A DNA stretch of 10,000 nt from Chromera velia (GCA_018398765.1 JAHBMJ010000041.1:32755-42754), one strand, 5' to 3'; shown: positions 1-7,386, counted from the first letter of the stretch. Notes: a model not told the origin generated them from the letters alone. Made by a program: numbers and translations.

Positions 1-600
1 GACCGAATGATTTGGTTCCTCTTTTCTTGAATGGAAAATGGTACCCGTTTGTTTGTGTGTCTGTCTGTTTGCTTTGTAAGCCGTCACAGCTTGCGTTACA
101 CAATGAGCCATCGAATGTGAAAGGTGGACAATTAAGTGGCTCTTCTGTTTTGAAGGAAACGTCTGACCTTGATTTTGGTGCATTCGTTTCTGCAGAACCC
201 AAGAAACCAAGTCTATAGGGATTGCTCTGCTCGAGCCACGGTCCTACTAGGCCACGGTCTCATCTCAGCTTGATCTGGCTCTGACATTAGATTAAGCAGC
301 TTTCACATCCTTATAATCAGCACAATTAATCGCTCCTTCTCGTAGCCCAGGAGTTTTTCCACGCCGAAGAAAAGATTATACATTCATGAATGCGAAGTAG
401 GATATGAACTAGGTGCCAAGACCTTAAAGCCATACGCCACTCTCCACACTTGAATGTCAATCTGACGAGAAATATGATCTCATGTCACTGCTAAGATGGA
501 AACAAAGCTAGAAAGAAGCTGCATCACATCACATCCATGATTGCATGGAGAGATCGATCAATCAATATACAGTTTGCATGCACGAAATGAGTGGCCCCGG
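1..600. other. No gene seen
   Basis: I see no gene, repeat family or RNA here. A short open frame on the plus strand (12-218) has no recognisable motif and no supporting context, and is about the length expected by chance. The sequence is mixed-composition intergenic DNA. Confidence 0.5.
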
Positions 601-617
601 AAAGACAGAAATCAAAT

Positions 618-634
618 ACAGACTGAATTAAAAA
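618..634. repeat. 17-bp direct repeat, second copy at 1750-1766
   Basis: ACAGACTGAATTAAAAA occurs here and again at 1750-1766, where it runs into a tract of 13 A. The first copy overlaps the left end of the candidate foldback element. It could be a target-site duplication of an older insertion, or the shared end of a dispersed repeat. Neither can be decided from one window. Confidence 0.4.
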
Positions 635-1182
635 TATGCCCCTCAAGTGAGATCAAGGTCGGTTTCAGTATGCAACACGCCGAACATGGATAGTTCGCAC
701 AGATCACGTAGAGATTGGTAAAAATGGCGTTATAGATGGAGGCAAGTTGCTAATTAGAAAATCATATTGCGGCATTAAGTCATGATTAAGGCATCCACCT
801 TCGGGGTTGTTTGCAAAGCATTTTAAGGCACTCACCTTTTTAATTCGACCGCTGATTTAGTGAGAGACCAGTTTATACTGACGGAATATACCTAACCAGT
901 TTGATGAGTGCCTCAAGGGGTTATTTAGAGGGTCAGCTAATACTAAGTCTTGATTGATGCACATCATGCATCAGAGGCTTGGGCATGTCTTATATGCTGC
1001 CATATATGGGGCGGGGGCTACGACAACGCGCGTGAAGTATGCTTTTTGGGACCGCAAGCACGTCATATATATATATGCAACTCCGTGCGAGTCACTTGAG
1101 GGGCACGCGTGCGCAAAATAATTGAGGGATATGTGCGATCACGGCTCTGTGCGAGTTGTTTGAGGGGCATATTTTGGAATTC
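625..1182. mobile_element. Candidate foldback / MITE-like element
   Basis: The 16-mer AAAATATGCCCCTCAA at 631-646 has a perfect reverse complement at 1160-1175. The match continues outward through GAATT on both sides with a short indel (625-629 and 1177-1181). A 14-bp part of the left arm (637-650) is also perfectly inverted at 1092-1105. Further in, CGCACAGA near 695 is inverted near 1149-1156. Inverted ends about 560 bp apart with no coding capacity fit a non-autonomous DNA transposon. No clear target-site duplication is visible, so the true ends are uncertain. Confidence 0.4.
1085..1169. repeat. Two direct copies of a 21-bp GTGCGAG...GAGGGGCA motif
   Basis: The 21-mer at 1085-1105 recurs at 1149-1169 with 18 of 21 bases identical, a period of 64 bp. 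Between them, near 1122, lies a weaker third TTGAGGG. These repeats form the right arm of the candidate foldback element, and look like subterminal repeats. Confidence 0.55.
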
Positions 1183-2077
1183 GGGCGATACCGACCATGA
1201 CAGACAGAGACAGAACCAATCCCCCCCCCCCCAAAATGAAAAAATGTGCTATGCGAGTGCGTGCGATGTCAGGGCCTCTCGGCTGATCTCAGCAAAGCTG
1301 AGCTGCCCCCCAAGGCGACTTATACTAACCGACTGACAGATGTATGTATGAGCCAGCTACTGCTATATATTAATCGATATATCGACATAATTTCAATTGT
1401 TTGCGCGCAAAGCAAGTGTGGGAATTAAGTTTGTGTCCAGAGAGCATGCAGCTCAGGGAAATCTAAGTATATCTAAGACGCCCTGAGAAATATCGGAAGT
1501 TCACATAAGAATTCTGCATATACACATGATTTTCAAGTACCCCTGCCTGAGAGCACACCCAATACGGCATTCGCTCAACGGTGAAGGTATCTCTGTATAT
1601 ACCTCTGTAATATTGATATTTTTAGCCATACTGTATCATACTGATCATGACGTATCGTGGCATTAAGCTTATACACACAGAAAAATTAAACAAAAGCCAG
1701 ATTTACACATTTCGCACGTGCATACATCCGAATTGCGTTTTAATGGATGACAGACTGAATTAAAAAAAAAAAAAGTATATGTAGTACGGGTTTAATACTA
1801 GGTTTAATAGGCTTTGACAAGCCCCGAATGTTCCTTTTTAAAAGAAAAAAAAATAATTGAATTAAATAGAATTAAAATCACTAAAAATGTGATTACTAAA
1901 AATCTGTCTTAATATGAATTTAGAGTAATTTTAGACTTAATCACAGGATTGATATAGAGGCTAGTATAGAGGAATAAAAATTACCATAGCCTTTCTCTAC
2001 TTGCTTCTACCTGTCTCTGATTTTTGATCCCGAAAAAGTGATAAAAAAATGTTGAACCTTGACGAGCGCATACCGAT
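1183..2077. other. Non-coding, AT-rich, with homopolymer runs
   Basis: No gene is seen. A run of 12 C lies at 1221-1232 and a run of 13 A at 1762-1774. From about 1740 to 2000 the sequence is strongly AT-rich with many short A tracts. Short plus-strand frames at 1109-1428 lie across the foldback arm and the C tract and have no recognisable protein character. Confidence 0.5.
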
Positions 2078-2340
2078 GGGTCAATCAAGGGGCCACGCTC
2101 ATGCACGCCCCGCCCCCGGCCAGGTCGTCGGTCTAGTCGTCAGTCCCGATGTCGGACGTTGCACCGGCTGCTATGCGTACCGGCCGCCTCCGGGTGCCTG
2201 TGATATATGGCCCCGAGTCACTTAATTAAATAACATTTCAAGAAAAGACTTGAGAGCAGCCCTTAGCTGCCCTAACGGGCAGCCAGGTTGACCCGGGGGC
2301 GCCTCTTGGCCCCCAGCTACATTAAAAAGCATGCACGCTA
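2078..2340. other. GC- and CpG-rich island without recognisable gene
   Basis: This stretch stands out against its AT-rich flanks by its density of C and G and of CpG. All frames that I checked are short. It has neither tRNA-like cloverleaf signals nor a 5S-like sequence. It could be a fragment of an older element or a CpG-rich regulatory stretch, and the sequence does not decide between them. Confidence 0.35.
2266..2283. other. Perfect GC-rich hairpin
   Basis: GCTGCCC (2266-2272) and GGGCAGC (2277-2283) are exact reverse complements around the loop TAAC. There is no T tract after it and no gene beside it, so it is not called a terminator. A weaker GGGGGC/GCCCCC pair lies just downstream, near 2295-2315. 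Confidence 0.5.
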
Positions 2341-2412
2341 GTGCCCACATTACCCCGGGCTACGTATATCTCTACCTCATAGACAAGGGCTTGGCTCCCA
2401 CTTAGTTCCCCA

Positions 2413-2655
2413 TATTAGGCTCATAACAAAAGAAAAAAAAAAAAGAAAATTTGGCTAAAAGCCTATAATTATAGTTTTTTTTTTAATTTTTGATTTTTTA
2501 GAACACCAAATAAACAATTGTTATTTGGAGTGTTAACGTACTACTAATTGCATGGGTGTTACACAATGTATAAGTATTGCTGGAAGTGTTGTTTTTTAAA
2601 AAAATAAAAAATCAATTTTATATTTTTTCCCCCTATAGAGCGCCTAGGACAAGGG
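2413..2655. mobile_element. Degenerate palindromic MITE-like element
   Basis: The left side (A tract, then T tract, then GAACACC) is roughly mirrored as a reverse complement on the right (GTGTTG, then an A-rich tract and AATTTTATA, then CCTAGG). At its heart 2502-2534 is a near-perfect palindrome centred on CAATTG, with arms reading AACACC..AAATAA and TTATTTGG..GTGTT. TAAGTATTG followed by GTGTTG at about 2572-2592 recurs in the element at 7131-7386, which suggests one family. There is no coding capacity, and the ends are approximate because the arms have diverged. Confidence 0.4.
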
Positions 2656-2851
2656 CGGGGATTCCGCTGGGGAAGACATCACCATTAATTATTTTGAATA
2701 GTACAGCTGAATGAAAACGCTGTCACTCATGACTCGTTAGCATTCTCATCTTTAGCATGTATACTTTTTTTCTAGACTTTTTTGCTAGCTTTTTTGGCTC
2801 TAGTTTTGGCTTTTAAGTTGTTGGAATTCGCCCAGAGTCTACACCAATCCT

Positions 2852-3107
2852 GTAGGGTTACAAACCTCCCTGAACCTAAGTGCCACTTAAAAAAATATAA
2901 TCAAGATGATCTCTATCTGCGGCATCGTTTTTCAAGAAACCGTCCATGCCTGCTGTGTAGATGGTTAAAACACCGTCTAGATATACGGCTTTGGCTTTTA
3001 AAACATCGTAAATGATCTGCGCCTACGGCACGGACTTTCAAGCTTAATATCTAAAAATGCGGCTTAAACTTTCAAGTGGTAGTTAGGTTCAGGGAGGTCG
3101 GGTTACA
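2852..3107. mobile_element. Foldback element with inverted ends
   Basis: ACCTCCCTGAACCTAA at 2864-2879 has a perfect 16-bp reverse complement at 3083-3098. The match continues inward through CACTT and outward through a GTTAC/GTAAC motif. Deeper segments also match imperfectly, for example GTCCATGCC near 2942 against the inverse of GGCACGGAC near 3027. The element therefore looks like a long decayed hairpin about 256 bp long, centred near 2975. The open frame through 2782-3015 is a by-product of this structure. It is likely a non-autonomous DNA transposon of unknown family. Confidence 0.55.
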
Positions 3108-3172
3108 CAATCATTTTTTTCAAAATGTTTTGTTAAACATTGTTTTATTACACATTTTAATAGAATTTTGAT

Positions 3173-3312
3173 GAATGAATTAGTATACACTTTAGTGTGC
3201 ATTAATTCATGCAAACTATCATTTTTAGGAATGCATTAAGTACACACTTTAGTGTGCATTAATTCAAACTATCACTTTTAGGAATGCATTATCACACACT
3301 TTAGTGTGTTGT
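3173..3312. repeat. Three near-tandem palindromic units (ACACTTTAGTGTG core)
   Basis: The unit is GAATGMATTA, then an AC-rich stem ACACTTTAGTGTG, then CATTAATTC, AAACTATCA and TTTTTAG. It repeats with starts at 3173, 3229 and 3282 (periods 56 and 53). Each core is a short palindrome (CACAC and GTGTG around a TTTA-type centre), extended by GAAT...ATTA against TTAATTC. The third unit is cut short after the core. Such an array can form three hairpins in a row. Confidence 0.7.
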
Positions 3313-3510
3313 CTTCTTTTTTTTCTTCAGGACGGTTTGAGGGTACTACTTTTGGAGTAATGGTGTCGTCATCAATGTGGCAAGGACAATTTTTGAGCAC
3401 TGGAGGCAAGAGTAAAAAGAGCAAAGACGGCCTTTAGATGGGAGTAAAGGGGTAGCCATGAGAGAGACGGTAGATTTGTCTAAAATTATTGTACACTAAT
3501 TATTATACAT

Positions 3511-3790
3511 ATCACTGGGTTAACTCAAGCTGTGTTTGAATAATGATTACCCAATGCCAATAGTCACTCTATTCATTTCTAATCATTAGTCAGATATTAT
3601 GTAAATCAATAATCATTAGATGAATATAATGATTCTTTTGCGATAATGATTATTTATTTATTGAAGATCTGCTTACTGATTAGAGATAAATATAGTGACT
3701 ATTCATTTAAGGAAATCATTATGCGTAACGTTGACTTCACCACCATATGGTAATCATTATGATTCACATTGGTCATTATCTTAATCATCA
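3511..3790. repeat. Left terminal and subterminal repeats of the candidate DNA transposon
   Basis: After the 17-bp terminal repeat come exact TAATSATTA motifs at 3541, 3580, 3610, 3644 and 3751, with several near copies between them (for example near 3627, 3715 and 3782). They occur in both TAATGATTA and TAATCATTA forms. In known DNA transposons such arrays bind the transposase; here that role is inferred. Confidence 0.6.
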
Positions 3791-4007
3791 TTAACCAGTT
3801 TAGGCTTTCAACCTTTGACAAAAGAAACGTTCGATCGACACCTTTTCCTCAAAAGAGAAAGCCTGAGCACACACACGTAAACGCATATACACAGAAATAA
3901 ACTATATGCAGCTTCAGGCTTTCCAGTGGCACTGCATGAAAAACTTTACGCTTTTGCACACTTTCAAAATCCACATACTGTGGTCCACTCATATAGAGTC
4001 ACACCGG

Positions 4008-4354
4008 GAAGGAAAGAAGACAGGATGGATGGAAGAGAGGGAGGAAAGGAAGGAAGACAAGAAGAAAGTGAGGAAAAACAGAAAAAAAAAATGAGAAGAA
4101 GCAAGAAAGGAAGGAAGGAAAGAAAGAAAGAAAGAAAGAAGAAATGAACGAAGGGGGAACGCAAGAAAAAAGGAACAGAGGGAGAAAGAAAGGAGAAAAG
4201 GAGGGAATTTAAAGAAGGGAAGATCCCATCTGAAAGGAAGGAAGGAAGAAAGGAAGGGAGGGAAGGAAGGAAGGAAGGAAGGAAGGAAGGGAAGGAAGGA
4301 AGGAAGGAAGGGAAGGAAGGAACAAACTTAAAGGAAGGGAAGGAAGGAAGGAAG
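4008..4354. repeat. Long polypurine tract with (GGAA)n core
   Basis: Nearly every base for about 350 bp is A or G. The 5' part is mixed (GAAAGAAAG and GAAGAA), and 4231-4321 is mostly perfect GGAA repeats with occasional extra G. Breaks are few (for example near 4207 and 4223-4232, and ACAAACTTA near 4322). Open frames on both strands through this tract are artefacts of its composition. Confidence 0.9.
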
Positions 4355-4391
4355 TCTCTCTTTCTCTCTCTCTTTCTCTTTCTCTCTTTCC

Positions 4392-4435
<44 letters not shown>

Positions 4436-4660
4436 CTCTCTCTTTTTCTCCCTCTCTTTCTCCCTTCCTCCCAAGCCTTCCTCCTTCCCTCTCCCTCCCT
4501 CTCCCTCCCTCTCTTTCTTTCTCTCTCTCCCTCTCTTTTTCTTTCTTTCTCTTCCTCTTTTTTAAATTTTCTCTCTCCCTGTCCCTCTAGCTCCCTCTCC
4601 CTGTCCCTCTCCCGCTTCCACTTCCGCTTCCTCTACGCTCCCTCTCCCTCTCTGCGTTTC
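4355..4660. repeat. Long polypyrimidine tract, TCTC/CCCT repeats
   Basis: Directly after the purine tract the strand bias flips. About 300 bp are nearly all C and T, first (TC)n and CTTT units, then CCCTCTCC-type units near 4480-4640. Together with the upstream purine tract it can fold back as long imperfect GA/CT hairpins, and each half could form triplex (H-DNA). Confidence 0.9.
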
Positions 4661-4911
4661 TAAAAACTTACTCATACGGATGGGAGGACTCCGCCGAGCC
4701 TGAGTGTCGTCTTGTACCGTCTCCTAAGTGTCGTATACTGCGAGAAAGACAAAAGAAGTTGCGTGGCTATAGATTGATACGTATTTATAAAAAACATGTT
4801 GTGAATAATGATTATTCTAATTAGATATTTGTTATGGACGGATAATGATTGTTCTGATTAGGTACTTCTCATAATTATTATGCCTTTCTCTAAAAAAATG
4901 TCAGTAGTCAT

Positions 4912-4931
4912 TGAATGAATGAATGAATGAA
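4912..4931 (-). repeat. (TGAA)5 microsatellite, likely LINE 3' tail
   Basis: Five perfect TGAA units on the plus strand read as (TTCA)5 on the LINE sense strand, downstream of its last open frame. Several LINE groups end in short tandem repeats instead of poly(A), so this is the probable 3' end. It also marks the left junction with the host element. Confidence 0.6.
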
Positions 4932-5118
4932 GTTGGCTTTGCTAGAGTGGAGCCGTGCTCCCAGTAGCCCATGTTCATGCAAGAGATTGTCAATCACTCA
5001 ACTCTAGAGATAAGGCTAAGCGCGAGATCCCCTGAAGTGCTCGCTTGGTGAGCTCACGAGCAGCATGCATGTTGGAGGTTGGAATATAAGACTCGAACAG
5101 AAGAAGAAAAGGTCGCGT

Positions 5119-5970
5119 TCATACAGAGACAGGCGTGCACAGTGAGTAACAAAGATCGCAAACGGCTCTGCATGCTTCATACGGATCGACTTGTAAAGCC
5201 AAAAGCAACATCTTCCTCGCTTCTGTTTCAGCTGTATCCGATCCCTCAATTCCTTCTCTCTGAATCCTTTGCTTCATTTTCTTTCCCTCTACTACTTTGT
5301 TTAGTTTATTTCTTGCTTCTACCCAATTGGAGCATACTGAAAGCCAGTGCCAGAGATTATCAATTTTTCTTCCATTTGAACAACCCTCTGCCAGATAAAA
5401 CACCTCTCCCGGATAGTTGGCCCCCCCCGTCAGACCCTTCCGATTTAGTATTAATGCCCTTAGGAGTGGCTCAATCTTCTCACATAAGGCATTTCTCGGC
5501 AGACAGGACATCCGTACCTTGGGGCCATTCTTTGAAGACAAAAGAAATAGAAAGGAACGTAAAGAAGACGGAAGAGCTCTCTGTAGTCCTAATAAAGAGG
5601 CAGACAGGGGGAAGTTGCCCCTTTCTTCCCTGTCTCCCCTTTTCATGCATTCTATTCCCTAAGTATCCTTAATTTTGGCAGAAACAAACAAATTCCCCTT
5701 CGGGGCCCGTCTTTCTGAGCTCCGGACAGGGAGAGACGTCAAAAAGTCAAGGCTTGCCCATCTGAACAGACCATTGATGGCTCGTCTTTGCTTCTGCCCC
5801 GCTGGTCCCTTCCATGAATTCAAAAGACCCTAAGGAATACAGAGATGCAAACGGCTAAGTGCAATCCAAAATGAAGCAAAACGAGTACACAAGAGCACGC
5901 GGGCAGACATTAAATTAACAGACAAAAGAGAGGGTACACATAAACTCCTAAACGGAAGTCGGGCTGCCCA
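5119..5970 (-). pseudogene. C-terminal region of the LINE ORF2, interrupted by stops
   Basis: Reading on in the reverse transcriptase frame past the TGA at 5971-5973 gives 284 codons to TGA at 5119-5121, with only two more stops, TAG at 5830-5832 and TAG at 5659-5661. About 13 stops would be expected in random sequence. Directly after the first stop the frame reads WAARLPFRSLC, and then a FW-containing segment like the post-RT region of LINEs. Near the end HWLSVC (H codon 5347-5349, C codon 5332-5334) followed by NWVEARNKL fits the H-x4-C half of the LINE C-terminal zinc-binding motif. Only one plausible upstream Cys (5380-5382) is in place, so the motif is incomplete. The region looks like a decaying continuation of the same protein. 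Confidence 0.6.
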
Positions 5971-6984
5971 TCAAACAAACCGGAGCCGCAAGTTGTTAAT
6001 CGCCTCCCAGTCTCCCTGTCTTATCGAAAAGCACTCCAGGCTATAGAGTGCCACCGGCTCCCAGCACGCCTTCAGCAGCTGCATCTTTCCCCCGAGAGAC
6101 AACCCAGACAGACTCGCAGCCAGACCAATCACCGCCCCCATTGCACGCTCTGCACTGCATAGGCGTGCTTCAATCGACCAAGTCAAATCCCCTCCCTCAA
6201 ACAGAAGGCAACCCAAATATTTGTATTGATCACACCAGTCTACTTCCTTCCCTTGATACAAAATCATGCCGTTATAGTCCTCGCGGTATTCACAAAGGCA
6301 CAGGACCTTGGTTTTCTTCAGATTAACATTTAACCCCCACTTTCCGCAATACCCCTCCAGGGCATCGAATTTTGCTTGGAGGTCGGCTGCTGAGTGTGTA
6401 AACAAGACAAGATCATCAGCGTAGCCTATACTTCCCAAACTGGCCCCAGCAAGGTGAACCCCCTCCGTTTCCTTTCCATCTCCCCGTTTTCCTTTCTGAA
6501 TCTCATCATGCAGGTCATTAATGAATAATAGAAAAAGCGACGGGGACAACATATCACCTTGCTTAACCCCTGCCCTCTCCGGGAATAGAGCCGAGTCCCC
6601 ATCGACTCTCGCTTTCACGCTTCTATACATTGATGCAATCATCAACAGATCTCTCTTCTCTATTCCTTCAGCTTGCAGCTTTGCCAGAAACTTCAGCCGA
6701 GGGATGGAGTCAAACGCCTTTGAGAAGTCGACAAATCCGTCCAGGAGCCCCTTCTTGCCTCTTCTGCATTCTTGTACCAAGCCTACCACTGCTCCGATCC
6801 CCTCTCTTGTGCCCACCCCTTTCCTAAACCCGATCTGTCTGTCGTCAAAACAAGCTTGCTGACGGATTCTATCATCCATAATGAGACCAAAGAGCTTTGC
6901 AAGGGGGTTAATAACATAGACTGGACGCCAGTCATTCGGCTGTGGCGAAGGAGGACCTTTCGGGACGGGTACGATTCTCAACAA
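5971..6984 (-). CDS. Reverse transcriptase domain of LINE ORF2 (5'-partial)
   Basis: The frame of about 337 residues contains the reverse transcriptase palm blocks in order: DWRPVYVINPLAKLFG (about 18-33), QIGFRKGVGT (50-59), FVDFSKAFDSIP (84-95), GVKQGDMLSPSLF (139-151), YADDLVLF (188-195), GLNVNLKKTKVL (217-228) and YKYLGCLL (254-261). Catalytic Asp residues are D86, D190 and D191. All are intact. The protein would copy element RNA into DNA at a nicked target. No ATG opens the frame. It begins with leucine codons just before block 1, so the true start, with the endonuclease domain, has been lost. The frame ends in TGA at 5971-5973, and homology-like sequence continues beyond it. With no endonuclease the copy should not be autonomous. 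Confidence 0.85.
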   Translation of the reverse strand: MLRIVPVPKGPPSPQPNDWRPVYVINPLAKLFGLIMDDRIRQQACFDDRQIGFRKGVGTREGIGAVVGLVQECRRGKKGLLDGFVDFSKAFDSIPRLKFLAKLQAEGIEKRDLLMIASMYRSVKARVDGDSALFPERAGVKQGDMLSPSLFLLFINDLHDEIQKGKRGDGKETEGVHLAGASLGSIGYADDLVLFTHSAADLQAKFDALEGYCGKWGLNVNLKKTKVLCLCEYREDYNGMILYQGKEVDWCDQYKYLGCLLFEGGDLTWSIEARLCSAERAMGAVIGLAASLSGLSLGGKMQLLKACWEPVALYSLECFSIRQGDWEAINNLRLRFV

Positions 6985-7009
6985 ATTATTAAAATTATTT
7001 AATGACCTA

Positions 7010-7068
7010 CTAATGATTATTGCTTTACCTTAATGAGTCACTAATCATTAGTGAGTTAACCCAGTGAT
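7010..7068. repeat. Right terminal and subterminal repeats of the candidate DNA transposon
   Basis: TAATGATTA at 7011-7019 and TAATCATTA at 7042-7050 precede the inverted terminal repeat at 7052-7068. The segment 7010-7028 is the inverse of 3601-3619 with one mismatch. 7039-7055 is itself a 17-nt palindrome around TAATCATTA. The right arm is shorter than the left by about 50 bp between the outer end and the 19-mer. Confidence 0.6.
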
Positions 7069-7130
7069 GCACTTTTATGTATAACAACTTGAAGGGGGGA
7101 GTCACGGATAATTGTTACATAATTAACTTT

Positions 7131-7386
7131 GTGTAACCTAGGCCGTGCACTAGATAAAAAAAGAAAAAAAAACTAAAAACTTTTTTTTTAATCGATTTTT
7201 TTTTATTTATCAGCCCCTTAACTACACAAACAACTGTTGTTTAAGTATTGTTTGAGTGTTGCAGGGAGTGTTGCATAAAAAACAACTGTTGTTTGGTGGA
7301 TAGATAAATAAAAAAATAAAAAACTAGTAAAACTTTTTTTTTTCTTTCTTTTTTTATTTAGCTAGTGCAGGGCCTAGTGTGTAACA
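7131..7386. mobile_element. Palindromic MITE-like element with inverted ends
   Basis: TAGGCCGTGCACTAG at 7139-7153 matches the inverse of 7362-7376 with 14 of 15 bases. The outer ends both carry a GTGTAAC-type motif, and the inner flanks are mirrored A and T tracts. The 15-mer AAACAACTGTTGTTT occurs twice in direct orientation (7228-7242 and 7280-7294), and each copy is itself a palindrome around a single T. There is no coding capacity. TAAGTATTG and GTGTTG are shared with 2413-2655, and the GTGTAACC end resembles the right end of 2852-3107. Confidence 0.6.

Larger units (their letters stand above)
4912..6985 (-). mobile_element. 5'-truncated non-LTR retrotransposon (LINE)
   Basis: The minus strand carries a reverse transcriptase domain, then an in-frame but interrupted C-terminal region, then about 190 bp without coding potential, then a (TTCA)5 tail. 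This order is that of a LINE whose 5' part has been lost. The coding similarity begins just at reverse transcriptase block 1, and the upstream sequence turns at once into AT-rich DNA belonging to the enclosing element. No endonuclease domain is present. I cannot see a clear target-site duplication. 5' truncation is the usual outcome of incomplete target-primed reverse transcription. The clade is not assigned. Confidence 0.75.
3511..7068. mobile_element. Candidate DNA transposon with 17-bp inverted ends and nested insertions
   Basis: ATCACTGGGTTAACTCA at 3511-3527 is repeated as an exact reverse complement at 7052-7068. A second inverted pair lies further in: a 19-mer at 3601-3619 matches the inverse of 7010-7028 at 18 of 19 positions. 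The interval holds at least eight exact copies of TAATSATTA, and I find none outside it. Inverted ends plus dense subterminal repeats are typical of cut-and-paste DNA transposons. The CACTG start recalls CACTA-type ends, but no 3-bp target duplication is visible (TAT against ATG), so the superfamily is open. No transposase is seen. A LINE appears nested inside, close to the right end. Confidence 0.5.

Noticed and set aside
3541-3759. TAATSATTA motifs as homeodomain-type binding sites
   Set aside because: The motif fits a paired TAAT site, but its restriction to an interval with inverted ends and its inverted 19-mer partner at 7010-7028 are better explained by transposon subterminal repeats.
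3906-4164. Lys/Glu/Arg-rich plus-strand frames and a Ser/Phe/Leu-rich minus-strand frame
   Set aside because: All are products of the polypurine tract and have no sequence complexity.
4232-4640. CRISPR-like regular repeats
   Set aside because: These are simple microsatellite units without unique spacers of constant length.
5499-5510. CPVC on the minus strand, as the missing first half of the zinc-binding motif
   Set aside because: It is in a different frame from the H-x4-C part and about 50 codons away, much further than is usual in that motif. It would need a frameshift for which nothing else argues.
5079-5672. 197-codon plus-strand open frame
   Set aside because: It lies antisense to the LINE C-terminal region, has no recognisable motif, and its hydrophobic run comes from a pyrimidine-rich stretch. 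The minus frame shares phase with the reverse transcriptase, which is the stronger evidence.
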